Assembly: GCF_900176355.1 (NCBI RefSeq)
Contig: NZ_FWXI01000006.1
Span: 1,140-65,139, forward strand
Source: Sporomusa malonica
Lineage (GTDB): Bacteria; Bacillota; Negativicutes; Sporomusales; Sporomusaceae
Length of the DNA: 64,000 nucleotides
Reading direction: 5' to 3'
Shown here one piece after another: positions 9,695-19,095 of this stretch. Within the stretch, counting starts at the first letter, position 1. Every line of letters starts with the position of its first letter. The notes beneath the pieces were generated by a model, which was given only the letters and a program-made list of their open reading frames with translations, was not told where the DNA came from and did no database searches. Position numbers and translations under genes: made by a program.

Positions 9695-10278
9695 ATCCGT
9701 ACCCTCTCACAGCTCAGTGAGGATATATAAACCACTGCACTCCCAACCACTGCAGGGACAAACAAATTTTCATTTATTCCCCAGGCTGCCAGTGCACATA
9801 TTAAACCCATAATCAAGCATTCTAGCCCTCCAAACCGGTTAGCCAAATTGCGTTGTCCTGATAAACGATCATACTGGGCGTCTAAGTAATCATCAAATAA
9901 TTGTACGGCTGCCACAAAGCTAAGTGAAAACAACATACTATTCCAGTCAAAGAATACCACGCCAATAATCAGAGCCACTAGTGATTCTTGAAATCCATTT
10001 AATCGGCTGGGCAATTTTTCATACATGCTGTTAAACATCCCAACAATATAGCTAGCCAAAAACAGGGAAAGACTTAATCTAGTATTAATTCCAGCTGACA
10101 TTGCCAGTAAAAACATCGCATAGAGCATGGTTCCTCTGCCCAATACTTCAGCCCAGTTAGTTTTTCCAGCTACAGCGTCATATTCTTTATCTAAGTAATC
10201 ATCAGCTAATTTTACTGAAGCCGAACAACACGCCACCGCTGCTGCCGTGGATAGAAATTCAAATATTTCTGGCCACAT
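9691..10278 (-). CDS. Small UbiA-like membrane protein with two DDxxDxxxD motifs
   Basis: 195 residues, mostly hydrophobic with about five to six membrane helices. Two copies of a motif are plain: DDYLDKEYDAVAGKTN (residues 26-41) and DDYLDAQYDRLSGQRN (129-144). UbiA-superfamily prenyltransferases use a (N/D)DxxDxxxD motif plus a second Asp-rich motif to hold Mg-diphosphate, but are about 290 residues long; here the protein is short and the motifs are nearly identical. GAGGTG lies eight bases before ATG 10278, and the gene overlaps the GTPase gene by 20 bases. A lipid-diphosphate-binding role is inference. Confidence 0.7.
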   Translation of the reverse strand: MWPEIFEFLSTAAAVACCSASVKLADDYLDKEYDAVAGKTNWAEVLGRGTMLYAMFLLAMSAGINTRLSLSLFLASYIVGMFNSMYEKLPSRLNGFQESLVALIIGVVFFDWNSMLFSLSFVAAVQLFDDYLDAQYDRLSGQRNLANRFGGLECLIMGLICALAAWGINENLFVPAVVGSAVVYISSLSCERVRM

Positions 10279-10864
10279 AAGCTTTCACCTCTCTAAATCC
10301 TTGGCTATATAAAGCAGAAATAGGAACAACGATTGCCTTAGAGAAAGCGGCTGTCAGTCGTGGCAGGTTATCTTTAGCTGAACCAAGGTCAATTTTATTA
10401 CCTAACAATATATAAGCATTGCGGGCAATACCGTAGTTATAAAACTCATAATCAATACTGGCTTTATTAGCTGCATAATCTTTGTTAACGAGTGATAGAT
10501 CAATTATATGAAGAATAAAATCAGCCGAACGCAACAAACCAATAGTTTGGGCCATACCCTTCCGTATGCCTTCGTCGGCATGTATTTGCTCGCTTACACC
10601 ACAGGTGTCAGTAAGTTTAAAATTAACCGCTGTTTTTCCTATAGTCATTTTTAGAACCATCGACTGTAAGGATCGTGTTTTATGCAAAACCATTCCACAC
10701 AATTCCCTTTTAGCCTCTTCAAGAGAAAAATGGCGGCAAGTCATCAACCCATCGTAGGTTCGAAACGTCACATCAACGTTTTTTGCCCCCAGGTATCCGG
10801 CAAAATTAAGGGCAAACAAAGTTTTCCCCGAGTTAGGACACCCGATAATTACACATTCCCGCAT
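10259..10864 (-). CDS. Small GTPase of the Era/Obg-like class
   Basis: 201 residues, one G domain. G1 is GCPNSGKT (8-15), G3 is DTCG (86-89), G4 is NKID (156-159), and G5 is SAL (183-185). There is no membrane segment or additional domain. The start lies inside the end of spoVK (16-base overlap) with GGGGGTGG as ribosome site. Its constant company here, an AAA protein upstream and a membrane protein downstream, suggests a switch acting with them, but no partner is demonstrated. Confidence 0.85.
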   Translation of the reverse strand: MRECVIIGCPNSGKTLFALNFAGYLGAKNVDVTFRTYDGLMTCRHFSLEEAKRELCGMVLHKTRSLQSMVLKMTIGKTAVNFKLTDTCGVSEQIHADEGIRKGMAQTIGLLRSADFILHIIDLSLVNKDYAANKASIDYEFYNYGIARNAYILLGNKIDLGSAKDNLPRLTAAFSKAIVVPISALYSQGFREVKAYVARNI

Positions 10865-11817
10865 TTTTCCACCCCCGATAAATCGCTTGGTTCAATAACC
10901 ATCAACTCTTCTCTGGTAGTAGAATGTTTGCGAATTAAGCGTACGGCTTGCCTCCTGATAGCCTTCTCAATAATATTCCTCACAGTACGAGCATTACCAA
11001 AATTATCATCGCTATTATTTTCAGGAGGGTTAAACAAACTTAATAGCACAGTCTTGGCCTGACTATTAAGTTGATACTGACGTTTAGCACATAGCTGCTC
11101 AGCAATTTGTAATAGCTCCTGTTTATTATAATCAGGAAAATTAATATGTATCGGGAAACGGGATCTCAAGCCAGGATTTGTCTGAAGAAATTTTTCCATT
11201 TCTTTCTGATAACCGGCCAAAATTAATATAAGTTCATCCTTATGATCTTCCATGGCTTTCACCATACAGTCAATTGCTTCTTTACCGAAGTCTTTTTCCC
11301 CACCTCTAGCCAAAGAATACGCCTCATCAATAAACAGTATTCCTCCATATGCCTTTTTTAATTGTTCCCTTGTTTTCTGGGCAGTATGACCAATATACTC
11401 GCCTACTAAATCTGCCCGTTCCACTTCGATAAGGTGCCCTCGTGATAAAACTCCCATTTCTCGGAATACTTTGCCCATAATTCTGGCTACAGTTGTTTTA
11501 CCGGTACCTGGATTGCCTTTAAAAATCATATGCAATACCATAGGCTCGGTGTTCAAGTGCTCTCTTTCCCGGCGTTTTTGAATTTCGATAAAAGCATAGA
11601 TCTCACGTACTAATTTCTTGACTTCAGTAAGACCAATAAGACTATCCAGTTCACGCAAAATAGTTTCAATACGTTGCTCTACACTAGATTGTAGACTAGC
11701 GGAATCGCGGCTGACAGAGGTGTTTTCCATTTCACGTAACTTCCTAAACGCTTCTAACGGAGACATTTGTCCAGATTCAATAGCGCTTAATAGATCTTCA
11801 GGCCACAGGTAAGCCAT
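10849..11817 (-). CDS. spoVK: SpoVK/CbxX-family AAA ATPase
   Basis: Resembles stage V sporulation protein K and the Rubisco-activase-like CbbX family. Residues 1-55 are a family-specific lead; a linker at about 56-90 leads to the AAA module with Walker A GNPGTGKTT (101-109), Walker B GGILFIDEAYSL (159-170), sensor-1 ILAGY and arginine residues RSRFP. 322 residues matches SpoVK. GGGGTGAGAG precedes ATG 11817. It is the first gene of the group, so the promoter should lie in 11818-11900. In Bacillus SpoVK is needed for spore maturation; whether that holds here is inference. Confidence 0.9.
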   Translation of the reverse strand: MAYLWPEDLLSAIESGQMSPLEAFRKLREMENTSVSRDSASLQSSVEQRIETILRELDSLIGLTEVKKLVREIYAFIEIQKRREREHLNTEPMVLHMIFKGNPGTGKTTVARIMGKVFREMGVLSRGHLIEVERADLVGEYIGHTAQKTREQLKKAYGGILFIDEAYSLARGGEKDFGKEAIDCMVKAMEDHKDELILILAGYQKEMEKFLQTNPGLRSRFPIHINFPDYNKQELLQIAEQLCAKRQYQLNSQAKTVLLSLFNPPENNSDDNFGNARTVRNIIEKAIRRQAVRLIRKHSTTREELMVIEPSDLSGVEKCGNV

Positions 11818-12291
11818 ACTCTCACCCCACCGCAGTCTTCGTGATATACATTATACGCAAAAGACAGCGAATGGTGATTCATTTCGACTGTGAAAATGAA
11901 AAAGTACTCCAGGTATGAACCTACTTTTCTGTCAGGAAAACTCCCCGGAAGTTTTGTCGTGTACCGCGACATATCAAGAAGTTTGAACGTCTCTATTCGA
12001 TGAGAACCCTCTGTTGTTAGCCTATGATGGAGTTTTACTTTTCTTTTTTGCTTTTTGCTTACAGCGCAAGATGCTTAAAATTTAAATGAAACCAGGCGCT
12101 GCCTGGTTTCATTTTTTTGCCAAGTAATTCTCAATCAATATTTTATGTATATTAAATCCTCAGCAGCCTAATATAGACATGTTGCGTTTTGAAGCAATTG
12201 TTCCGCTATAGATTCGGTGCATTCATTGTTACCTAGATGTACCTGCTCTAACACCTGATATAGTCTAAGCTTAAAATTGTGTGAGGGTTTT
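11818..12291. other. Intergenic region with several hairpins
   Basis: No credible gene; an ORF at 11787-11972 runs into spoVK and lacks a ribosome site. Hairpins appear at about 11899-11928 (AAAAGT/ACTTTT with inner AGGT/ACCT), at about 11938-11956 (AAAACT/AGTTTT), and the strong one at 12084-12114. The spoVK promoter and the end of the chemoreceptor transcript must be here. Confidence 0.5.
12084..12114. terminator. Strong hairpin terminator downstream of the chemoreceptor gene
   Basis: Fourteen-base perfect stem (12084-12097 with 12101-12114, GAAACCAGGC core) and a GCT loop. The longer T run follows on the plus strand, although the only genes around are on the minus strand. It may act in both directions or end an unseen plus-strand RNA. 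Confidence 0.7.
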
Positions 12292-14070
12292 CTAAACTTG
12301 AAATTGCTGAATTGTAAGCTGAAGATCCTGAGCCAATTTGGCCAAAGCTTGACTAGAAGATGCAATCTCTTGCATGGAGGCCGATTGTTCCTCTGTGGCT
12401 GCTGATACCATTTGTGCTTCTCCAGCCGCATTTTTACTCAAGCTGTCGATTTGCTTTACTTCGCTGACGATTTGCTGGCTAACACCAGCCATTTGCCTGA
12501 TGGCTACTGAAATCTCCTGGACTTGGGCCGATACATCAGTTACCATGCCTGCAATCGCGGTAAATGTGTGACCCGCAACATTGACCGCTTCGGCTCCAGT
12601 TTTTACTTCGCTATTCCCTTCGTTCATGGCCGCTACCGCTTTGTCGGTTTCTCCCTTAATTTCAGTGATTAGTTTCCCAATTTGTTTAGCGGCTTCTTGC
12701 GATTGCTCGGCCAATTTTCTTACTTCTTCTGCCACAACGGCAAAGCCTTTACCTTGTTCTCCGGCTCGGGCTGCTTCAATAGCGGCATTGAGGGCCAAAA
12801 GGTTTGTTTGTCCGGCAATGCCGGAGATAGTATCGATAATTTGGCCAATTTCATGGGATCGTTCTCCCAGCTTGGCTACTACTTTAGCAGAGGCATTGAC
12901 TGTCTGTTCAATATGCCCCATTTGACTAACTGCTTGCTCGACAGATTTCCTGCCATCTTGCGCAGTATCAGCAGCTTTGGCGGATTGGGAAGCAACATAG
13001 TTGGCACTAGCTGTTATTTTCTCAATAGCTAAAGACATCTCTTCTACTACCGTGCTCGTGTTTTCCGCAGCGATAAGCTGCTGTTCAGCCCCCTTCGCCA
13101 CATTGACAATGGAGGCGGTAATTTGATTAGCAGCTTCTGCGGATTGGTCGGTGCTAGCTGTGAATTGTTGGGAGGAGGAGGCTATTTGCTCGGCAGATTG
13201 CGCAACTTGAGTGATAAGTCGTTTTAAATTAGTATTCATATTGCTGAAAGCAGTTGCCAAAATTCCGATCTCATCCTTGCGTTGTAAAACACGATCATCT
13301 ATGTTTACCCTTAAATTACCTGTTGCCATTTCGCTAACGATGGTTTGTGTGTGGTGCAAAGGATTAATTATAGACCGTACCAAAATTAAGGTTAATCCAC
13401 AAGCCATTAAAAGAAAAACTACGCCAATACTTCCCTGAGTCATCATAGAATTTTGCATGGCTTCTTCGTACTCGCGCTGACGCTTGATAATGGCGGCATC
13501 AATAGAATCATACCAAGCCCCAGTTCCCACCGTCCAGCGGTAAGGCTCAAACATCTTAATATAGCCGCGCTTAGGCAAAGGCTCATTCTGCCCTGGTTTA
13601 GGGAACCAATAGTCGCTAAAGCCACCACCGCCGTTTGCTTTAGCTGCGTTAAACAAATCCTGTACAACCGGATTGTCCTTGGCATCCTTAAAGTTCCAGC
13701 GTGATTTGCCTTCAAAGTTCTTATTACCCAATAAGACAATGTTTAAGCCTTCGTAGGTATCAACCCATAGGTAATTTCCATTGTCATACCGAATCTCGCG
13801 GATAGTATCAGCCGCCTTCTTTTTGGCATCTTGCTCAGTAAGAATACCTTTTTGCTGTTCTTTATAACTCGCTTCAATGATACTTACTGCACTCTCAACC
13901 TGCAGTTTTAACGTCCGCTCAAACTGTTCCATCATGGTTTGGCGCATTAAAGATATGTTGTTTTGTGTTTCAATTTTCATACGATATAAGTTATACCCCA
14001 CTAGAACGGCTACCGTAAAAAAGCAAATAGCGCATATTGCAGCTACTGCTTTTGTGCGCAAACTGTTCAT
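12292..14070 (-). CDS. Methyl-accepting chemotaxis protein with single Cache domain
   Basis: Membrane chemoreceptor signalling to CheA/CheW. ATG 14070 follows AGGAGAGG; an upstream GTG at 14094 lacks such a site. Order: membrane helix, residues 6-28; periplasmic sCache_2 domain, about 30-180 ([62 protein letters not shown]); second helix near 190-212; HAMP; then the signalling hairpin with [51 protein letters not shown]. sCache_2 domains commonly sense small organic acids, which would suit the neighbouring hydroxy-acid genes; that link is inference. Confidence 0.95.
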   Translation of the reverse strand: MNSLRTKAVAAICAICFFTVAVLVGYNLYRMKIETQNNISLMRQTMMEQFERTLKLQVESAVSIIEASYKEQQKGILTEQDAKKKAADTIREIRYDNGNYLWVDTYEGLNIVLLGNKNFEGKSRWNFKDAKDNPVVQDLFNAAKANGGGGFSDYWFPKPGQNEPLPKRGYIKMFEPYRWTVGTGAWYDSIDAAIIKRQREYEEAMQNSMMTQGSIGVVFLLMACGLTLILVRSIINPLHHTQTIVSEMATGNLRVNIDDRVLQRKDEIGILATAFSNMNTNLKRLITQVAQSAEQIASSSQQFTASTDQSAEAANQITASIVNVAKGAEQQLIAAENTSTVVEEMSLAIEKITASANYVASQSAKAADTAQDGRKSVEQAVSQMGHIEQTVNASAKVVAKLGERSHEIGQIIDTISGIAGQTNLLALNAAIEAARAGEQGKGFAVVAEEVRKLAEQSQEAAKQIGKLITEIKGETDKAVAAMNEGNSEVKTGAEAVNVAGHTFTAIAGMVTDVSAQVQEISVAIRQMAGVSQQIVSEVKQIDSLSKNAAGEAQMVSAATEEQSASMQEIASSSQALAKLAQDLQLTIQQFQV

Positions 14071-14141
14071 TAAAAAATATCCTCTCCTGTTCACCTTTTG
14101 CTCTATTAATTACTAAAATAGTGTAACTGTTGTTCTTCATG

Positions 14142-15416
14142 TTAAATTCTAATGATGTTTCCTACCTCATCAAACTGCATTGGTTTTAGTTCTTCTAGTA
14201 ATTGCAAATTTGATCTATCCACCACTTCTTTAACCAGGCTTTCAGAAACCTCAATAATCTCAACTTCATTAGTGTTTTGAATATGGACAACTCTAGCGTC
14301 TTCAGGCTTAGTAATGCCAATACAAGTCAAAGCTGCCCCAATACTATCTTTCTCCGTAGCAAAGTAGATGGGTATTCTGCCTTTTTCTGGAGCCTGGGCC
14401 GTAATGCAATTAAAATAAGTAGACCATAAATCCAGTTTATCTACCAGTTTCTTGGTCGTAAAGTCTGCCAGACCGACACCAGTAGCCATACCATGGCTTT
14501 CTTCAGTGGTGTCTAGTACAACAATTCTTTTTATGACAGGTTTTTCCGGTTCCTTTTGGCCAAATACCAGAATTCTACCAATAACGTTGGTGTCCATACC
14601 GGCACCACTTACGTTTTTGCCCATTTCATCAATAATAAGAACATCTAGCTCCTCGAAAGGTATCTTGCCGAGGTTCGACTTTGCCAACTTTAACAGCCTT
14701 TTTTCTTCATCAGCGATTTCATTAGGCAACATCGCTTTAAGGTGCGCTGTTTTGTGATAATAGTTTTCTACCGTAGCAAAAGCAAAGGCTACTGGCAAGT
14801 GGTTAATAATATAAGCGCCGACCTCGGTAATGGTTTTTTCATAACCAAAATCAAGCGAATATTGGTGTACGGTTAAAGCCCCTTTTGGATTGCCGATCCC
14901 TATTGCGCAAATCTTGTGAATGCCACTTTCGATCTCTCCCTCAAATTCAGTGTGTTCCTTAACTCGGTTAAAAATAATGACCTTATCGAGTTGTTCCGAC
15001 AGTGTTATGTTATTAACATAGACAGGTATTCCTTGCTGGGTTGTACCGATCTGACTGGCTTCACCACAGGCAATGACAGGAACATTCATTGTTTCCGAAC
15101 TGATCCCTAAAGACTTGAGCATTTCTATCTGTCCTTCAGCAGTTCCTCCGCCATGCGAACCCATTGCCGGTAGAATAAAGGGTTCCCCGCCTACCTGTTC
15201 CACCTCCTCAATAAGCACCTCCACGATAACTTTTAAGTTAGCTATACCACGACTACCAACAGTTATACCGACTTTCTCCCCAGGCTTGATAAGGTCTGCT
15301 ACGTTAATTCGCTTCACTTCTTCGCTGACTGCGCTTCTAATGTCCTTAATAGCTGACTGTGCTATGATTTGTTTAACCCTAGCCATTCTAGGAAAGTTAA
15401 CGGTTTCTGCGTACAT
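14142..15416 (-). CDS. DUF2088/LarA-superfamily protein
   Basis: 424 residues from ATG 15416, which follows GAGGTGG; the longer ORF to 15473 has no ribosome site. Marks of the lactate-racemase-like family are GSRGIAN (about 54-60), PAMGSHGGGTAEGQ (83-96), NRVKEHTEFEGEIESGIHKICAIGIGN and a C-terminal NAD-like fold. It diverges from the true LarA downstream of VorC, so it may act on a different hydroxy acid or not racemise at all. It is the last gene of the transporter/LarA/ATPase series. Upstream lies a 67-base stem structure. Confidence 0.85.
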   Translation of the reverse strand: MYAETVNFPRMARVKQIIAQSAIKDIRSAVSEEVKRINVADLIKPGEKVGITVGSRGIANLKVIVEVLIEEVEQVGGEPFILPAMGSHGGGTAEGQIEMLKSLGISSETMNVPVIACGEASQIGTTQQGIPVYVNNITLSEQLDKVIIFNRVKEHTEFEGEIESGIHKICAIGIGNPKGALTVHQYSLDFGYEKTITEVGAYIINHLPVAFAFATVENYYHKTAHLKAMLPNEIADEEKRLLKLAKSNLGKIPFEELDVLIIDEMGKNVSGAGMDTNVIGRILVFGQKEPEKPVIKRIVVLDTTEESHGMATGVGLADFTTKKLVDKLDLWSTYFNCITAQAPEKGRIPIYFATEKDSIGAALTCIGITKPEDARVVHIQNTNEVEIIEVSESLVKEVVDRSNLQLLEELKPMQFDEVGNIIRI

Positions 15417-15474
15417 AATTTCCACCTCGTCCCCTCGACTTTTCCATTGACTCTCCCGATCCATTGCTAACAAC

Positions 15475-15541
15475 TCGCCTGGCCACAGATTTGTATATAC
15501 CTGCCGTCATATTAGCAGGTTTAACTTCTGAGGCCAGGCGA
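15475..15541 (-). promoter_or_regulatory. Nested stem-loop in the leader of the DUF2088 gene
   Basis: TCGCCTGGCC at 15475-15484 pairs exactly with GGCCAGGCGA at 15532-15541; inside, ACCTGC (15499-15504) pairs with GCAGGT (15515-15520). It lies 59 bases before the start codon and 48 bases after the upstream MFS stop. No T tract follows, so a plain intrinsic terminator is unlikely; an RNA processing or stability element or a protein site are options. Confidence 0.5.
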
Positions 15542-15588
15542 TAAATAATTTATTTTAATCTTTCTAATGCTCTAAAAATATTCGGATA

Positions 15589-16875
15589 TTAATGGCATTT
15601 ACTTTGGGACCCAGTATGTATTACTTCGCTACGCTGAAGTGGAATATCAGGTTTAACAAATAACCAAGCGATAATCCCAATTACTGCGGACAACGCTGTT
15701 ACGATTATAGCAGCCTGCCAACCATAATTAGTTGCTATCCATGCTGTGAGTAGCGGAGCTATGCAGCCACCAATATTACCCCAAAAATTCATCCAACCTG
15801 AAACAGAGCCCGAAAACTTCCCGCCAAGATCGATACACGCTGACCAACCTGCAGGGAACGCCAGGCCAAGAGAGCCTAATGACAAGGTAAGCCAAAACAC
15901 ATTCATCGTCGGATTAGTAGCAATGGCCCCTAAATAGAGGAATAATGAACACAATACTAATCCTGTTATCCCCAGGTAAGACCTCGCCTTAGCTTTGGAA
16001 GCGCCTGCTGCCACCAACCGGTCGCTGAATGCGCCTACCGAGAGTGTCACAATACATAATGCAGCCCATGGAAATGAGGCGGCAATACCCATTTTTGCCA
16101 GCGAAAAATTCTGAGCTTCCATAAGATATAAGGGCAGCCAAGCAAGATATACATACATGATATAGTCTACGATAAAATATTGAATCCCTATGGCCCAAAA
16201 TTGTGTTGAAGTAATAAAACTTTTCCACGGAGCAAGCTCTTTCTTATCCTCAACTGCCGCATTGCGCCCCTCATCAATGTACTGCAATTCCGCCGCCGAC
16301 ACATATGGACTTTCTTTCGGGGAGTTCTTCGCAAATATCAGCCATCCTAATGCGATAAAAATACCTGCCACACCAAAGATCACAAATACGGAACGCCAGC
16401 CAAAGGCTAGCATCAATGCGACAGTAATCGCGGGTCCAAATACCGGACCAACAAAAGCACCGCTAAGCATAATTGAAGATGCTTTCCCCTTTTCAGCCGG
16501 ATTAAACCACCGGGCGATAAAAGTACTGAGCGCCGGATAAACAGGACCTTCCCCTAACCCAAACGCCCCCCTAATAATCACCCACTGAGAAAATGTGCTA
16601 GCTGCTGCAGTAAGGGCCGTAAATACCGACCACCAGGTAACGGCGGCTACAACAACTATCCGATGACGAAAGTACTCCGCCAGTATGCCCCCAGGCACTT
16701 GCATCGCGGCATACCCCATGAAAAAAACCGTTTGGAAAAAGCCAATATCCATCTTCGTGAAATTAAACTCTCGCATAATTTCAGGTGTAGCAACCGATAA
16801 ATTGACCCGGTCCATATAAGACATAAAAGTTATAAGGAACATTAATGCCGCTAAAACCCATCTGAAATTTTTCAT
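15589..16875 (-). CDS. MFS transporter, anion:cation symporter-like
   Basis: Twelve-helix major facilitator. ATG 16875 follows AAAAGGGGG and starts directly before helix 1 (FRWVLAALMFLITFMSYMDRVNLSVATPEIM), whose YMDRVNLS signature is that of the ACS family of organic-anion carriers (hexuronates, phthalate, tartrate and the like). RGAFGLGEGPVYPALSTFIARWF is the motif after helix 4. Lying between a P-loop ATPase gene and a DUF2088 gene, it probably imports the acid they handle; substrate unproven. Confidence 0.9.
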   Translation of the reverse strand: MKNFRWVLAALMFLITFMSYMDRVNLSVATPEIMREFNFTKMDIGFFQTVFFMGYAAMQVPGGILAEYFRHRIVVVAAVTWWSVFTALTAAASTFSQWVIIRGAFGLGEGPVYPALSTFIARWFNPAEKGKASSIMLSGAFVGPVFGPAITVALMLAFGWRSVFVIFGVAGIFIALGWLIFAKNSPKESPYVSAAELQYIDEGRNAAVEDKKELAPWKSFITSTQFWAIGIQYFIVDYIMYVYLAWLPLYLMEAQNFSLAKMGIAASFPWAALCIVTLSVGAFSDRLVAAGASKAKARSYLGITGLVLCSLFLYLGAIATNPTMNVFWLTLSLGSLGLAFPAGWSACIDLGGKFSGSVSGWMNFWGNIGGCIAPLLTAWIATNYGWQAAIIVTALSAVIGIIAWLFVKPDIPLQRSEVIHTGSQSKCH

Positions 16876-16956
16876 ATATGGGGCCCCCTTTTCCATTTTA
16901 CACGAACTTAATGAATACTCTTCCACTTAATTACAAGTGCTCTTTCATCGACGCAT

Positions 16957-17643
16957 CTAACCAATCCACGGATACTGGGTATATGGCTTTAGGATAAATA
17001 TTGGATAGTGTGTGCTTACCTTGCCCGACAGCCATTCCGGTATTACAACACAATGAATAGGCAACGCTAACTGCGCAGCCGCAACCTCAGTAATAGCCAA
17101 TCCAGTTTGAATATGTTGCTCAGTGGTTGCGCCTGCCAGATTAGTGTTACTAATGATCCCAGCTATTTTTAGTCTTGATGCATGTTCAATACAATGAAAT
17201 AACTCCACGATTGCTGCCGCCGTGCTCGTAAAAGGACGACAAGTATTCACAACCAGCATCGCCTGGTACGGATTATTGGTAAACAACTCATTAAATTGTC
17301 CCAAAACAGTAGCGGCCATCCCTCCCCCTACATCCATTACCACTTGGTAATCTGGTTGACTTAGCACTCTCGTCAAGTTATGCGGCAGAACCGGAAGATC
17401 TGCACTTTCCAAGCGTTGTTCTGGAGCTACGACCTCTATTCCATTTTTTTCTAGCAAGCTCCGATTTTCCCGGGTACGAAAGTAAGGTTTTACGAGATCA
17501 ATATCGACTATTGCCGTCTTAAAGCCCAGCCCCTTGATTTGCAATGCATAATTTACAGCTAGTTCGGTCTTGCCACTACCAAATTCGCCCAGAAATATTT
17601 TTATTCTTGCACCTTGAATCAGTGGACTATCGGTATCCTGCAT
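16957..17643 (-). CDS. P-loop ATPase of the SIMIBI (MinD/Mrp-like) type
   Basis: ATG 17643 is preceded by AGGTGGTGGG, giving 228 residues; the ORF extends to 17709 without such a site. Walker A is GEFGSGKTE (19-27), followed by KTAIVDIDLVKPYFRTRE, a switch-like DxD region, and VVMDVGGGMAATVLGQF, which carries the DxGGG of SIMIBI NTPases. A base-binding NTN is present (IISNTNLAGATT). Members load metals or cofactors or act on DNA and proteins. Wedged between LarA and a carrier, a cofactor-insertion role is attractive, but it is inference only. Confidence 0.75.
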   Translation of the reverse strand: MQDTDSPLIQGARIKIFLGEFGSGKTELAVNYALQIKGLGFKTAIVDIDLVKPYFRTRENRSLLEKNGIEVVAPEQRLESADLPVLPHNLTRVLSQPDYQVVMDVGGGMAATVLGQFNELFTNNPYQAMLVVNTCRPFTSTAAAIVELFHCIEHASRLKIAGIISNTNLAGATTEQHIQTGLAITEVAAAQLALPIHCVVIPEWLSGKVSTHYPIFILKPYTQYPWIG

Positions 17644-17753
17644 ATGATCCCACCACCTATACAAATTTGATATCATAGTGTGCCAAACTGAATGAGCCAC
17701 CCGCCCCACAACAGCAAGCAGGTTCTTTTTTCATCCGCTTGTACTTCGACTGC

Positions 17754-19049
17754 CTATTTCAGCACAGGCACTGTATTTGCGGCGGTAGTCATTACTGTAA
17801 TAGTGTAATCTTCACGTCCCAGCTTCTCTTGAGCAATCGCGAGTGCTTCTTCTGTTGTAGCCGCTGGAATCATGCCAGCTTTTCTAATAAATTCGGTATT
17901 TTCCTTTTTCGTAACAATGATTAACGACAATTGGCGAGCTATATCCAATAATCGGTAAGCCAAAAATCCGGGAATTGTAAAATTCTCCCGCAGAGCCATC
18001 TCATGCTCTAGCATTGTTGGATATTTAAACCAATCGCTAAATTCAGCCGGCTCCATAATATCTGGCAGTTCCATAAAACAAATAGCAGCTCCGCCTGGTT
18101 TTGCAGCCATATAGGCATTGTCAATTGTCTTTACACCCTGGTATAGGTTAATGTCTTTGGGAAAGCCACCGGCAGACGAGACTACCAAATCAGCCTGTGC
18201 ATTAATGGGAATACCGTATATTTCATCTACCATTTTTGTTCCCGCCAGCCAAGCTTCATACCAGTGTCCAGCGACAAACTTGGCAAACTTATTCTCCGGC
18301 GTAAACACGGCATTTAGTAAAAAATCCGGCTTTGCCAAAGCAGCTTGCTCAATCATGTCTTCATTCATTTCGTTTCCGTCAAGCTTGCCGGAAATACAGT
18401 TCGGGTTTAGTCCCTTACCCACTTCTTTATTCATGCAAAATAGGTGATTTCCTTGAATAGTCTTAAACCCGCTGATGCCGGGTAATATCGCCTTGCGACC
18501 GCCACCGAAACCAGCCATCAGGTGGTGAACAATGCCACCAGTCAAAATTACTTTATCGGCCTCGGCTACTCTCTTATTAATGTAACACTCGACTCCACTC
18601 TTGGTCTTGCCGGTGTACACCAGTTCATCTTGATTGTGGCATTCGTGGTTATAGACGGCAACCCGCTGGCATACCTTTTCCCCACACAGCACAATAAACT
18701 CTTCTTTCGTATTCAAACGGTGAGCACCAGGAGCGATGATAATGAATATGTTCTGATCAGGAATGCCTGCTTCATTCAATTCGTCTAGTAAAACCGGAAG
18801 AAATTGATCGAACTTGACCCAAGCACGAGTAATGTCACTGACCACTACTGCAACCCTGTCACCAGATTTAACAACCTCCTTAAGCGGAGGAGTTCCAATT
18901 GGATTGCGGAGCGCCTCACGTACTGCAGCCGGAACATCTACAATTGCTGGACAGGGCTTGCCCAAAACATTGTTAATAATTTTTTCTTCTGACAGACCTA
19001 CCTTTATCTTGCTACTTCCATAACCAAATTCAAATACTGTTTCCGGCAT
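17754..19049 (-). CDS. larA: LarA-type nickel-pincer racemase
   Basis: 431 residues, as LarA. Residues matching the known active site of lactate racemase are visible: Arg75 in SDITRAW, His110-Arg111 in PGAHRLN, His175/His176 and Lys186 in GGIVHHLMAGFGGGRKAILPG, His202 in IQGNH. The lysine holds the nickel-pyridinium dithiocarboxylate pincer. GGAGG precedes ATG 19049. The maturation genes larB, larC and larE are not in this window. Its substrate may be lactate or another 2-hydroxy acid, since family members differ; the neighbouring 2-oxoacid oxidoreductase points to this chemistry. Confidence 0.88.
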   Translation of the reverse strand: MPETVFEFGYGSSKIKVGLSEEKIINNVLGKPCPAIVDVPAAVREALRNPIGTPPLKEVVKSGDRVAVVVSDITRAWVKFDQFLPVLLDELNEAGIPDQNIFIIIAPGAHRLNTKEEFIVLCGEKVCQRVAVYNHECHNQDELVYTGKTKSGVECYINKRVAEADKVILTGGIVHHLMAGFGGGRKAILPGISGFKTIQGNHLFCMNKEVGKGLNPNCISGKLDGNEMNEDMIEQAALAKPDFLLNAVFTPENKFAKFVAGHWYEAWLAGTKMVDEIYGIPINAQADLVVSSAGGFPKDINLYQGVKTIDNAYMAAKPGGAAICFMELPDIMEPAEFSDWFKYPTMLEHEMALRENFTIPGFLAYRLLDIARQLSLIIVTKKENTEFIRKAGMIPAATTEEALAIAQEKLGREDYTITVMTTAANTVPVLK

Positions 19050-19095
19050 AAAAAGTACCTCCTAAACTCAAATATTAATCTATACTCTACTTCTC

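Noticed and set aside
11787..11972. 61-codon ORF just upstream of spoVK
   Set aside because: Runs into spoVK in another frame, no ribosome site, no plausible protein pattern.
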